Shown piece after piece: positions 10,201 to 17,005 of a DNA stretch of 32,038 nucleotides. The DNA lies in assembly GCF_011038795.1 (NCBI RefSeq), contig NZ_JAAKDU010000017.1, positions 1-32,038 on the forward strand, read 5' to 3'. The stretch's first letter is position 1. Every line of letters begins with the position of its first letter. This stretch comes from Streptococcus tangpeifui (GTDB taxonomy: Bacteria; Bacillota; Bacilli; Lactobacillales; Streptococcaceae). The notes beneath the pieces were generated by a model that was not told the origin of the DNA, did no database searches, and was given only the letters and a program-made list of their open reading frames with translations. Both the position numbers and the translations under genes were made by a program.

Positions 10201-11906
10201 GCGGTGCCTTCCTTGATGAACTCAAGGCTAAATACCCTCACATGTTTGAAGTCAATATGATTTCAACCGGTAAGCCAATTGACCCATCAACCAAGATTAA
10301 ACAATGGGAAGCTAAATACTTCAATGGTACCAATGTTCTCGGAAAAGGGGCTGGTTATGTCCTTAGTGATGATGCTACTGGCACTTACTTCAAGGTTGAT
10401 GCAGCTGGTAATTTCCTACCGGCAGGTCTGACAGGTGACCAAAATGCTAAGACTGGTTTCTACTATGATGGCACTGGTATGACTTATTATTCAACAGCAG
10501 GTAACAAGGCTGTCAATAGCTTTGTTTATGAAGGTGGTCATTATTACTACTTTGATAAAGATGGTCACATGGTAACAGGTACCTACAAGACTGCTGATGG
10601 TAATGAGTATTACTTCTTGCCAAATGGTATCCAATTGCGGGATGCTATCCATCAAGATGAGAAGGGTAACAGATACTACTATGGTCGGACTGGTATCCTC
10701 TATAAGGGTGATAACTGGTATCCATTCGTATCTGCTACTAACCCTAATAAGACTGTCTTCCGTTACTTTGATTCCAACAATGTTATGGCTACAGGCTACA
10801 GAGATATGTACGGTCAAACTTACTACTTTGACGAAAATGGCTTCCAAGCCAAGGGTCAATTTGTGACTGATGATAAGGGTACCCATTACTTCGATGAAGA
10901 TAATGGTGCTATGGCTAAGAATAAATTTGTCAATGATGGTGATAACTGGTACTACATGGATGGTAACGGTAATGCTGTCAAGGGACAATACCCAGTTGAC
11001 AATCAAATTCTTTATTTCAATCCAGAAACGGGCGTTCAGGTTAAAGGACAATTTATTACTGATGCCCAAGGTCGGATTTCCTACTATGACGCCAACTCAG
11101 GCGCCCTGAAGTCGAGTGGTTTCTTCACAACCAACGGCAATGACTGGTACTATGCTGAAAATGGTTATGTTTACAAAGGTTTCAAGCAAGTAGCTGAAAA
11201 TCAAGATCAGTGGTATTACTTCGATCAAACAACAGGCAAACAAGCCAAGGGTGCAGTAGCAGTCAATGGTCAGCAGCTCTACTTTGATAAGGATTCCGGT
11301 ATTCAAGTTAAGGGTGGTTTTGCTGACGATGGTGCTGGCCATACGTCATACTACCGTGGAGATTCTGGTGATAAGGTTGTCGGCGGTTATTTCACAACTG
11401 GTAACAACGCTTGGTTCTACGCCGATGAAAATGGTTATGTTGCTAAAGGCTTCAAGGAAATGGATGGTCATTGGTACTACTTCGATGACGTAACCGGTCA
11501 ACAAGCCAAGGGTGCTGTAACAGTTAATGGTCAACAGCTCTACTTTGATGTTAATTCCGGTATTCAAGTTAAGGGTGACTTTGTCACCGATGGCCAAGGC
11601 AACACTTCTTATTACGACCTCAACTCAGGCGATAAGAAGGTCGGCGGCTTCTTTACAACTGGCAACAATGCTTGGTATTATGCGGATGCTCAGGGTAATC
11701 TAGCCAAAGGTCGTCGTTTCATTGACAATCAAGACCTCTACTTTGATCCTACAACCGGTAAACAAGTTAAGGGTGCTTTGGTAGCTATTGATGGCCGTAG
11801 TTATTATTTTGATGTTGATTCAGGTAATATGGCTAAAAACCGTTTTGTTCGTATCAACGATCAATGGATTTACTTCGGCAATGATGGTGCAGCCACTAAT
11901 CTATAA
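7278..11906 (+). CDS. GH70 glucosyltransferase 1 (glucansucrase)
   Basis: A secreted 1542-residue glucansucrase that splits sucrose and polymerises the glucose into extracellular glucan. ATG 7278 is chosen over the in-frame GTG at 7269 because AGGAG (7265-7269) is then 8 bp away. Layout: KxYKxGKxW-like signal peptide with YKLHKVKKHW, cleavage after VSA (37/38); a Gln/Ala-rich variable region to about 140; GH70 catalytic core about 200-1000; C-terminal glucan-binding repeats of the YYFD..G type from about 1065. Catalytic residues are nucleophile D442 (RVDAVDNV), acid/base E480 (ILEAWSGND) and stabiliser D554 (RAHDSEVQ). T559 follows HDSEVQ, where alpha-1,3-forming enzymes carry Asp, so an alpha-1,6-rich soluble product is predicted. 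Its sequence is much closer to glucosyltransferase 3 and to GtfJ/GtfT-like enzymes than to GtfS. A terminator follows. Confidence 0.93.
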   Translation: MEQKLHYKLHKVKKHWVTIAVATAGLVTLVGAGTVSAEENTGTDTAAQTAAVEESGQQNQAKADDANTVNDSASSDQTVAADQNQADTQNQATAEQAIDQGQAADQAQAQTQTPATDGTAVVRQDAANVATAADQQQAGPSEQEKTAAMSLDNVKQVDGKYYYVQADGSYKKNFAITVNGQMLYFDGDTGALSSTSTYSFSQGLTNIVDDFTSHNKAYDSTAKSFELVDGYLTANSWYRPASILRNGQTWEASNENDLRPVLMSWWPDKDTQVAYLNYMTKYLGAGNEEFTNETSQTALNKAAQLVQTRIEQKITSDNNTEWLRTAIKAFVATQSKWNMSTENFNKSDHLQGGALLYTNSDLTPWANSDYRLLNRTPTMQTGEQKYFDEDGMGGYEFLLSNDVDNSNPVVQAEMLNQLHYLMNWGSIVLNDKDANFDGVRVDAVDNVNADLLQVYTNYFEEYYKVNQKEANALAHLSILEAWSGNDNWYNTNTNGAALSIDNQSRLTSLAVLTKQPGQRVGLESIISDSVNKERGDDRAYGDSIPTYSFVRAHDSEVQTVIAKIIKEKIDTNTDGYTFTLDQLKDAFKIYNEDMNKVSKTYTHYNMPAAYALLLSNMESVPRVYYGDLYTDDGQYMAKKTPYYDAITTMLQGRIAYVSGGQNEQVHTVNGSNKVLASVRFGQDIMSADDTQGTDLSRTSGMVTLVSNDPNLNLGGDSFKVNMGKAHANQAYRPLLLGTNDGVKSYLKDSDTSLVKYTDADGNLTFTADDIKGYSTVDMSGYLAVWVPVGAKDGQDIRVAASTADKGPNRLTFESSAALDSQVIYEGFSNFQDFAASDADYTNKKIAENADFFKKLGITSFEMAPQYVSATDGSFLDSIIENGYAFSDRYDLAMSKNNKYGSKEDLANALKSLHANGIQAIADWVPDQVYQLPGEEVVTAKRTDNYGKPTFDAFVNNTLYAANTKSSGKDYQAQYGGAFLDELKAKYPHMFEVNMISTGKPIDPSTKIKQWEAKYFNGTNVLGKGAGYVLSDDATGTYFKVDAAGNFLPAGLTGDQNAKTGFYYDGTGMTYYSTAGNKAVNSFVYEGGHYYYFDKDGHMVTGTYKTADGNEYYFLPNGIQLRDAIHQDEKGNRYYYGRTGILYKGDNWYPFVSATNPNKTVFRYFDSNNVMATGYRDMYGQTYYFDENGFQAKGQFVTDDKGTHYFDEDNGAMAKNKFVNDGDNWYYMDGNGNAVKGQYPVDNQILYFNPETGVQVKGQFITDAQGRISYYDANSGALKSSGFFTTNGNDWYYAENGYVYKGFKQVAENQDQWYYFDQTTGKQAKGAVAVNGQQLYFDKDSGIQVKGGFADDGAGHTSYYRGDSGDKVVGGYFTTGNNAWFYADENGYVAKGFKEMDGHWYYFDDVTGQQAKGAVTVNGQQLYFDVNSGIQVKGDFVTDGQGNTSYYDLNSGDKKVGGFFTTGNNAWYYADAQGNLAKGRRFIDNQDLYFDPTTGKQVKGALVAIDGRSYYFDVDSGNMAKNRFVRINDQWIYFGNDGAATNL
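11241..11740 (+). repeat. 261-bp imperfect tandem repeat in glucan-binding domain
   Basis: The stretch beginning QAKGAVAVNGQQLYFD at 11241 is repeated from 11502 (QAKGAVTVNGQQLYFD), an exact offset of 261 bp or 87 codons. Both copies continue through SGIQVKG, TSYY, SGDK, GGYFTTGNNAW or GGFFTTGNNAW. The second copy is incomplete near 11740. Such repeats bind glucan and vary in number by recombination. Confidence 0.7.
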
Positions 11907-11941
11907 TCTATGAAACTAGGCTGTTTAAGCAGCTGAAATCT

Positions 11942-11976
11942 TAAAAGTCGTTATGCTTAGGCATGGCGACTTTTTT
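11942..11976 (+). terminator. Terminator after glucosyltransferase 1
   Basis: AAAAGTCG (11943-11950) pairs with CGACTTTT (11967-11974), with an inner ATGC/GCAT stem, followed by T. It separates the gtf from the sugar cluster. Confidence 0.75.
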
Positions 11977-12020
11977 AATATAAGTAGCAGCTGTTTTTGT
12001 GCTAATAGATAGAATGATGG

Positions 12021-12063
12021 AAAAATATGATAAAATATGAAAAAAAATAAAAAAATATGATAA
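12021..12063 (+). promoter_or_regulatory. Direct repeats, candidate DeoR operator
   Basis: AAAAATATGATAA occurs at 12021-12033 and 12051-12063, exactly 30 bp apart, with a partial copy TAAAATATGAAA between them. They lie just upstream of the sugar-cluster promoter. DeoR-family regulators often bind direct repeats, and a DeoR gene is in this cluster, so this is a reasonable operator guess. Confidence 0.4.
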
Positions 12064-12069
12064 TTTTTG

Positions 12070-12098
12070 TTGAAATCGCTTTCTTTTAGTGCTAGAAT
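12070..12098 (+). promoter_or_regulatory. Sugar-cluster promoter with overlapping cre site
   Basis: TTGAAA (12070-12075), 17-bp spacer, TAGAAT (12093-12098). The 14-mer TGAAATCGCTTTCT (12071-12084) matches the catabolite responsive element consensus TGWAARCGYTWNCW at all but one position. A cre on the -35 box predicts CcpA repression when preferred sugars are present. Confidence 0.7.
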
Positions 12099-12129
12099 AT
12101 AGGCGAAGTTAATAATTAGGAGGAAATAA

Positions 12130-13068
12130 ATGAAATTAGCGACAAGGATTAATTCCTATCTGAGGAGAGACGGTTACAATTTGGAAAAAACTTTTTCAGA
12201 TTTTGAAACAGCTGGTCTAGGCTATGTTGATCTCAATTATCCAGAGCATACTAAGGGTGTTTCTCCTGAGGAAATGAAAAACCTTTTAGACAAGCATAAC
12301 CTTGTTTTGAATGGACTTGCGCTTAGGTTTCGGGATGATTTTATTAATGGCGAACTAGGCAACGCAGATCCTGCTGTTGCAGCTAAAGCGCTTGGGTTAT
12401 GTAAGGAAGCAGTCGATTATTGCCGAGCAATAGGTGGAGAAGTTATCACCATTTGGCTGGGGTTTGATGGATTTGACTATAGCTTTCAAATCAATTATCG
12501 CAAGGTTTGGGACCAGCTAGTTAAAGCCTATCAAGAAATTTGTGATTATGCCCCAGATTTAAAAATTAGTATTGAATATAAGCCGTATGAAGAGAGAGCC
12601 TATGCCTTTGTTGACAGTATGGGAATAACTGGGATGCTGCTGAATGAAGTGAATCGTAAAAATATTGGTGTTACCTTGGATTACTGCCACATGCTTATGA
12701 AGCATGAAAATCCTGCTTTTGCTGCAGATATTTTTGGCAGTAGGGGGCAGCTGTATGGTATTCATGCGAATGACGGCTATGGTGTTGCTGATGACGGTTT
12801 GATGATTGGAACAGCATCACCTTTTAAAACGTTAGAACTTTTGTACTACCTGAAAAAGTACGATTATCAGGGAGTCGTCTATTTTGATACTTTCCCAGTT
12901 ATTGAACCTGCAGTAGAAGAGGCAGAAAGAAATGTGGCTATGATTACCTATATGGATCAATTAATTGATACAGTCGGAATGGATTATATCCAAAATATTA
13001 TCGATAAAAATGATGCTATTGCAGCTAATAAATTAATGTTAACGTTCTTAAAGGGAAACAAAGACTAG
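12130..13068 (+). CDS. Xylose-isomerase-like TIM-barrel sugar isomerase/epimerase
   Basis: A 312-residue cytoplasmic protein of the AP endonuclease 2 / xylose isomerase-like TIM-barrel superfamily (COG1082-type). Members are divalent-metal isomerases or epimerases of sugars such as rhamnose, tagatose or psicose. Candidate metal ligands sit at the ends of barrel strands: Glu in SIEYKP, Asp and His in TLDYCH, His in GIHANDGYG, and Asp in VYFDTFP. The DxxH pair and the HAND...DDG segment resemble L-rhamnose-isomerase-like enzymes more than simple 3-epimerases. It has a strong AGGAGG site and is first in the cluster, 14 bp before the PTS gene. In a PTS pathway the substrate would be a sugar phosphate, but this family usually acts on free sugars. 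Its exact reaction is unknown. Confidence 0.75.
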   Translation: MKLATRINSYLRRDGYNLEKTFSDFETAGLGYVDLNYPEHTKGVSPEEMKNLLDKHNLVLNGLALRFRDDFINGELGNADPAVAAKALGLCKEAVDYCRAIGGEVITIWLGFDGFDYSFQINYRKVWDQLVKAYQEICDYAPDLKISIEYKPYEERAYAFVDSMGITGMLLNEVNRKNIGVTLDYCHMLMKHENPAFAADIFGSRGQLYGIHANDGYGVADDGLMIGTASPFKTLELLYYLKKYDYQGVVYFDTFPVIEPAVEEAERNVAMITYMDQLIDTVGMDYIQNIIDKNDAIAANKLMLTFLKGNKD

Positions 13069-13081
13069 GGAGGTGATTATT

Positions 13082-14452
13082 ATGGCGGATTACAAAGCAA
13101 CTGCCAAAGGGATTCTAGAGAATATTGGCGGACCAGAAAATATCTCTAATATGACCCACTGTGCTACACGGTTACGTCTAAACTTGAAAGACCCATCCAA
13201 GGCAGATGATGCTGCTGTTAAAGCCGTAGATGGTGTTGTGGATGTTGTCAATAAGGCTGGGCAGTATCAGATATTGATTGGTACAGAAGTACCGCATGTT
13301 TATGACGAATTTGAAATACTTGTAAAAGGCAGTACAGAGAATGCTTTGGACGAATCATCAGGTCAAGGCGGCAGTATTATCAGTCAGATTTTTTCTGCTA
13401 TATCAGGAATTTTTGCACCTTTACTGCCGGCCTTAGCTGGATCGGGAATTTTACGTGGCTTGCTTATTTTAAGTGTCCAGTTGGGTTTGATTAGTGATAA
13501 AAGCGGTACCTACAGCATTTTATTTGCTGCTTCTATGGCAGTCTTCTACTTTCTTCCTGTCTTGCTCGCTTTTTCTTCTGCACGACGTTTCGGAGCCAGT
13601 CCCTACATTTCAGCCTTAATTGGAGCTGCTTTATTACATCCGGATTTTTTATCCTTGCTAGGAAAGACAGGTAATGGTGCTACAACGAGCTTTTTTGGAA
13701 TCCCAGTTGTCTTGATGAATTACAACTCAACGGTTGTTCCTATCATACTTGCGATTTGGGCTTACTCTTACCTCTATAAGTGGTTAGACAAGCATATTCC
13801 AGAAACCCTCAAGCTTGTTCTGATTCCTTTGGTTTCTCTAGCCATTATGGTGCCCTTAACCGTCATTGTTATTGGTCCGATTGGTGTTTACAGCGGTGAA
13901 GGAATTGCTAACGTTGTTAATTGGTTAATTGAACGCAGTGGTGTACTGACAGGTATCCTTGTTGGCGGTGGCTGGAGTGTCTTGGTCAGCTTTGGTATTC
14001 ATTGGGCTGTCAACCCTATCATGATTAATAATATTTCTCAAAATGGCTATGATTACATCTGTCCTCTGACCTTTGCCTGTAACTTTGCTGTTATTGGAAC
14101 AGCCTTCGGAGTTTGGCTCAAGGCAAAGAATAAAAACCTTAAAAATTTTGCAATGACAGGCGTCATTACCATTGCGTTATCGGCAATTATAGAACCTACT
14201 TTATTTGGTATGCTTGTCAAAAACAAAAAATTGTTCTTGGCACAAATTATTGCAGGTGCAGCTGGCGGAGCCTATCTAGGGTTGACAAAAGTCGTTACTA
14301 ACGCTTTTGTATTTGGCAGTGTGACGACCTTCCCTGCGTTTATCGAGAGCAATGCTAATGTTATTAATGGTGTTATCGGGCTGGGAATATCTGCCCTTGT
14401 TGGAGCGGTTCTAGGTTTTATTTTCACAAATAGAGATGACCAGTTAGCCTAG
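13082..14452 (+). CDS. PTS EIIBC, glucose/sucrose/beta-glucoside superfamily
   Basis: A 456-residue membrane permease that imports and phosphorylates a sugar at the expense of phosphoenolpyruvate. EIIB spans about 1-90, with the phosphorylated cysteine C27 in NMTHCATRLRL. EIIC spans about 105-450 with around ten membrane segments and the substrate-site motif in SAIIEPTLFG (GITEP in relatives). There is no EIIA domain and no EIIA gene nearby, so it must borrow a glucose-type EIIA encoded elsewhere. ATG 13082 is chosen over an upstream in-frame GTG (13073), which falls within the ribosome binding site GGGAGGTG. It follows the TIM-barrel gene by 13 bp, so it is in the same operon. The epimerase and isomerase genes downstream point to a rare hexose as cargo. 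Confidence 0.85.
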   Translation: MADYKATAKGILENIGGPENISNMTHCATRLRLNLKDPSKADDAAVKAVDGVVDVVNKAGQYQILIGTEVPHVYDEFEILVKGSTENALDESSGQGGSIISQIFSAISGIFAPLLPALAGSGILRGLLILSVQLGLISDKSGTYSILFAASMAVFYFLPVLLAFSSARRFGASPYISALIGAALLHPDFLSLLGKTGNGATTSFFGIPVVLMNYNSTVVPIILAIWAYSYLYKWLDKHIPETLKLVLIPLVSLAIMVPLTVIVIGPIGVYSGEGIANVVNWLIERSGVLTGILVGGGWSVLVSFGIHWAVNPIMINNISQNGYDYICPLTFACNFAVIGTAFGVWLKAKNKNLKNFAMTGVITIALSAIIEPTLFGMLVKNKKLFLAQIIAGAAGGAYLGLTKVVTNAFVFGSVTTFPAFIESNANVINGVIGLGISALVGAVLGFIFTNRDDQLA

Positions 14453-14516
14453 TTACCTGCATGAAATAATTTTCTGAATATGGTATCATTATTACCAAAA
14501 TGAAGGTAAATGTAAG

Positions 14517-15257
14517 ATGATTCCATACGAAAGACAACAAAAAATATTAGGTCTGTTAAAAGATACTGAATTAGTAAAATTTGATGAAATTCAATCCGTG
14601 TTTCCAAAAGTTTCCTCCTCAACATTGCGACGTGATTTAAAAGAGCTTGAAAAGAACAATAAAATTGAATACTTGTCAGGTGGTGCCATCAAATTGATGT
14701 CAACGGTGGGAGAGATTCCAATTACCATGCGCAACACACTTTACAGTGATAAAAAAGATAAGATTGCTAATCTAGCAGCCAAACAGATTCATGATGGTGA
14801 TGTTATCTATCTTGATTCCGGTTCAACCTGCTCAGGATTATTTAGAAAAATTCTGGATAAAAAAATCACAATTTATACGACAAATACTGATATATTCGGA
14901 GTTGCCGACAGCATTGCAGCAGAGGTTATCGTATTGGGTGGTCAATTCAATCCTATAAACTCTTCTGTCAGCGGTGCTCTGACTGAGGAAAATTTGAAGA
15001 GTATCTATTTTGGTAAAGCTTTTTTAGGTGTTAATGGTGTTGATGAAAAGTTTGGAGTGACTACTCCAACACTTGTGGAAGCTACGAAAAAGAAAATGGT
15101 ACGGGAACATGCCGATGAAGTCTATCTCTTGTGTGACAGTACTAAATTTCATAATTTATCCAATGTCAAAGCTTTTGATTTAAAAAATGTCACAATCGTA
15201 TCAGATAGTTGGGATGATAGTCTTGGGAAGGTTTCCACCATTATAGCAGCGGATTAA
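14517..15257 (+). CDS. DeoR-family transcriptional regulator
   Basis: A 246-residue regulator with an N-terminal DeoR helix-turn-helix (about 1-57, YERQQKILGLL and STLRRDLKELE) and a C-terminal sugar-phosphate sensor domain (about 75-230, with YLDSGSTCSGLF and TTNTDIF, then GVNGVDEKFGVTTP). Family members usually repress a nearby sugar operon and release DNA on binding a phosphorylated sugar. It lies 64 bp after the PTS gene and before the epimerase gene, so it most likely controls this cluster; candidate direct-repeat sites lie upstream of the cluster promoter. The ribosome binding site is weak (GAAGGTAAATG), which would keep expression low. A terminator follows it within the cluster. Confidence 0.88.
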   Translation: MIPYERQQKILGLLKDTELVKFDEIQSVFPKVSSSTLRRDLKELEKNNKIEYLSGGAIKLMSTVGEIPITMRNTLYSDKKDKIANLAAKQIHDGDVIYLDSGSTCSGLFRKILDKKITIYTTNTDIFGVADSIAAEVIVLGGQFNPINSSVSGALTEENLKSIYFGKAFLGVNGVDEKFGVTTPTLVEATKKKMVREHADEVYLLCDSTKFHNLSNVKAFDLKNVTIVSDSWDDSLGKVSTIIAAD

Positions 15258-15275
15258 TATTAACTAATTTGGATA

Positions 15276-15307
15276 GCAGTCCTAATACTGATTTAGGGCT
15301 GTTTTTT
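15276..15307 (+). terminator. Internal terminator between deoR-type gene and epimerase
   Basis: CAGTCCTAA (15277-15285) pairs with TTAGGGCTG (15293-15301), one G-U pair, followed by six T. It lies in the 70-bp gap inside the apparent operon, so the last two genes are probably expressed at a lower level by read-through or from an unseen promoter. Confidence 0.7.
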
Positions 15308-15327
15308 AGCTAAAAGAGGAGGGTATT

Positions 15328-15978
15328 ATGACGAAGTTATTGTGTCCCAGCATGATGTGCGCTGATTTTAGTCATTTACAAAAAGAAGTTGGAGACTTGA
15401 ACCAAGCCGGTGTAGATATTTACCACTGTGACATTATGGATGGTGAGTTTGTACCAAATATAACCATGGGAATTAATGATATACGCACTATTAGAAGATA
15501 CACGGATAAGCTAATTGACTGTCATTTAATGATTGAAAACCCCGGAAATAAGGTGGATTGGTTTATCAATGCAGGCGTTGATTTAATTTATATTCATCCA
15601 GAAAGTGAGCGCTATGTTATCAAAACGCTCAGTCATATTAAAGATTGTGGAAAATTAGCTGGTTTGGCACTTAATCCTGATACAAGTATTGAGACAGTCA
15701 GTGAAATGTTAGAATTAGTTGATTATGTACTGGTTATGACTGTCAATCCAGGATTTGCGGGTCAAAAATTTATCGATTTTACTAAGAAAAAAATAAAAAA
15801 GCTGGTTGATTTAAAATCAGACTACCATTATAAGATTATGATTGATGGTGCTTGCAGCCCAGATATTATCAAGGAATTAAGTACAATTGGAGCTGATGGT
15901 TTTATTTTAGGGACCAGCGCTTTATTTGGCAAAGAAAGATCTTATACAGAGTTAGTAGAGGAGTTACAAAAGTTATGA
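15328..15978 (+). CDS. alsE: Allulose-6-phosphate / ribulose-phosphate 3-epimerase family
   Basis: A 216-residue TIM-barrel epimerase. The metal-binding residues of the family are present: His and Asp in YHCDIMDG, His in DCHLM and Asp in MIDGACS. Several signatures match E. coli AlsE (D-allulose-6-phosphate 3-epimerase) rather than Rpe: SMMCADF near the start, VMTVNPGFAGQ instead of MSVNPGFGGQ, and GTSALF instead of GSAIF. The predicted step is allulose-6-phosphate to fructose-6-phosphate. One odd residue: MDGEFVPN has Glu where both AlsE and Rpe normally have His (MDGHFVPN). It has an AGGAGG site after an internal terminator and overlaps rpiB by four bases, so the two are translated together. 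An Rpe activity cannot be excluded. Confidence 0.75.
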   Translation: MTKLLCPSMMCADFSHLQKEVGDLNQAGVDIYHCDIMDGEFVPNITMGINDIRTIRRYTDKLIDCHLMIENPGNKVDWFINAGVDLIYIHPESERYVIKTLSHIKDCGKLAGLALNPDTSIETVSEMLELVDYVLVMTVNPGFAGQKFIDFTKKKIKKLVDLKSDYHYKIMIDGACSPDIIKELSTIGADGFILGTSALFGKERSYTELVEELQKL

Positions 15979-16445
15979 AGATTGGTATTGGAAACGATCA
16001 TGTCGCTGTAGAATATAAACGCGCCATCAAAACTTATATTGAAGATAAGTACGGTTATGAGGTCATTAACTACGGGACAGATAGTACAGAACGGTTTCAT
16101 TATCCTGAGTCTGGGAAAGCCGTAGCTGAAGCCGTTACTGCTAATAAAGTTGACAAGGGTATCCTTATATGTGGTACCGGGGTTGGTATTGGTATTTCAG
16201 CCAATAAAATTAAGGGAATCCGTTGTGTGATTTGTAGCGAGCCTTACTCGGCTAAACTATCTCGTCAACACAATGATACGAATGTCCTAGCATTTGGATC
16301 CCGTGTAGTCGGACTAGAAGTAGCTAAAATGATTGTGGATGAATGGTTGACTGCAGAATATGAAGGTGGACGTCATCAAGTTAGATTAGACATGATTTCA
16401 GAGATTGAAAATCAAAGAAATGCGGAAAAAAATCACGAACTATGA
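15975..16445 (+). CDS. rpiB: RpiB/LacAB family sugar-phosphate isomerase
   Basis: A 156-residue isomerase that interconverts aldose and ketose phosphates. Family residues are in place: GNDHVAVEYK at the N-terminus, C66 in ICGTGVGIGISANK (the enediol base of RpiB), and H99 in SRQHND (ring opening). E. coli RpiB also acts on allose-6-phosphate, and pairing with an AlsE-like epimerase suggests that job here: allose-6-phosphate to allulose-6-phosphate. It starts within the stop codon region of the epimerase gene (ATGA overlap), showing translational coupling. LacA/LacB (galactose-6-phosphate isomerase) is an alternative, but those come as two paralogous subunits with tagatose genes, which are absent. 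A separate housekeeping ribose-5-phosphate isomerase is presumably elsewhere. Confidence 0.85.
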   Translation: MKIGIGNDHVAVEYKRAIKTYIEDKYGYEVINYGTDSTERFHYPESGKAVAEAVTANKVDKGILICGTGVGIGISANKIKGIRCVICSEPYSAKLSRQHNDTNVLAFGSRVVGLEVAKMIVDEWLTAEYEGGRHQVRLDMISEIENQRNAEKNHEL

Positions 16446-16787
16446 AGGAGTATTTGTATCTAAGTCTACTTACTAATATTTTCCTTTAAGACTGATTCTG
16501 AAACAATCTGCTAGGCAGTCTTTAAAGTGTATAACTATATAGTTTCATGGAACCTTATTGACCCAATATTATCATCACAGGAAAAGTGGGCCTGCCTTTG
16601 GTGGAAGAGTTGACAAGGGAGCACTTATTCAAAAAGAAGTGCAACAGATTGCATCATTAAGCTGTTTGAGCTAGCTCAAACAGCTTTTTTGGATGGATGA
16701 AGTAATCTAGGTCAATTGTTGATAACTAGAGTGAAGGCAGATAGGTCACTAAAAGTGAGCGCCTTGAGAAATTTTCTTTTAGTCTTT
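16446..16787. other. Intergenic region between rpiB and CRISPR array
   Basis: No intact gene. There is a terminator at 16659-16690. Just before it, one frame reads an uninterrupted protein-like string (GGRVDKGALIQKEVQQIAS), possibly a gene fragment that I cannot identify. The AT-rich 16691-16787 is where a CRISPR leader would lie if the array reads left to right. Confidence 0.4.
16659..16690 (+). terminator. Terminator downstream of rpiB
   Basis: A perfect 13-bp stem AAGCTGTTTGAGC (16659-16671), 2-base loop, GCTCAAACAGCTT (16674-16686), ending in six T. It is 214 bp after rpiB and probably closes the sugar operon. Confidence 0.75.
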
Positions 16788-17005
16788 GTTTTACCCGCAC
16801 ACGCGGGGGTGATCCCAAAGTCTCCATGATAAAAGGCGTTTTGAGCTGGTTTTACCCGCACATGCGGGGGTGATCCTGCGGATTATTAAGGGTAAATAAC
16901 ATTTGAAAAGTTTTACCCATACACGCAGGGATGATCGGTGATCCTGATCAATTGGTTAGAAATATTTTCCAAAATCTGTTTTACCTGCATGCGCGGGGAA
17001 CGGGG
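16788..17005 (+). CRISPR. Short eroding type I-E CRISPR array
   Basis: Four repeats and three spacers. Repeat 1 (16788-16815) and repeat 2 (16849-16876) are 28 bp, differ at one base, and have the I-E form GTTTTACCCGCAC...GGGGGTGATCC, near that of S. thermophilus CRISPR4. Repeat 3 (16910-16944) is degenerate and 7 bp too long: its end reads ATGATCG then GTGATCC, a diverged duplication. Counting both copies as repeat leaves spacer 3 at exactly 33 bp (16945-16977), like spacers 1 (16816-16848) and 2 (16877-16909). Repeat 4 (16978-17005) keeps only its first about 21 bases recognisable. Decay towards the right suggests that the leader side is on the left. No cas gene lies in the window, so function would need Cascade elsewhere. 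Confidence 0.88.

Noticed and set aside
15328..16445. Reading alsE-rpiB as ordinary pentose-phosphate rpe-rpiB
   Set aside because: AlsE-like signatures and operon context with a PTS and DeoR gene favour a hexose-6-phosphate route, though this is not proven.
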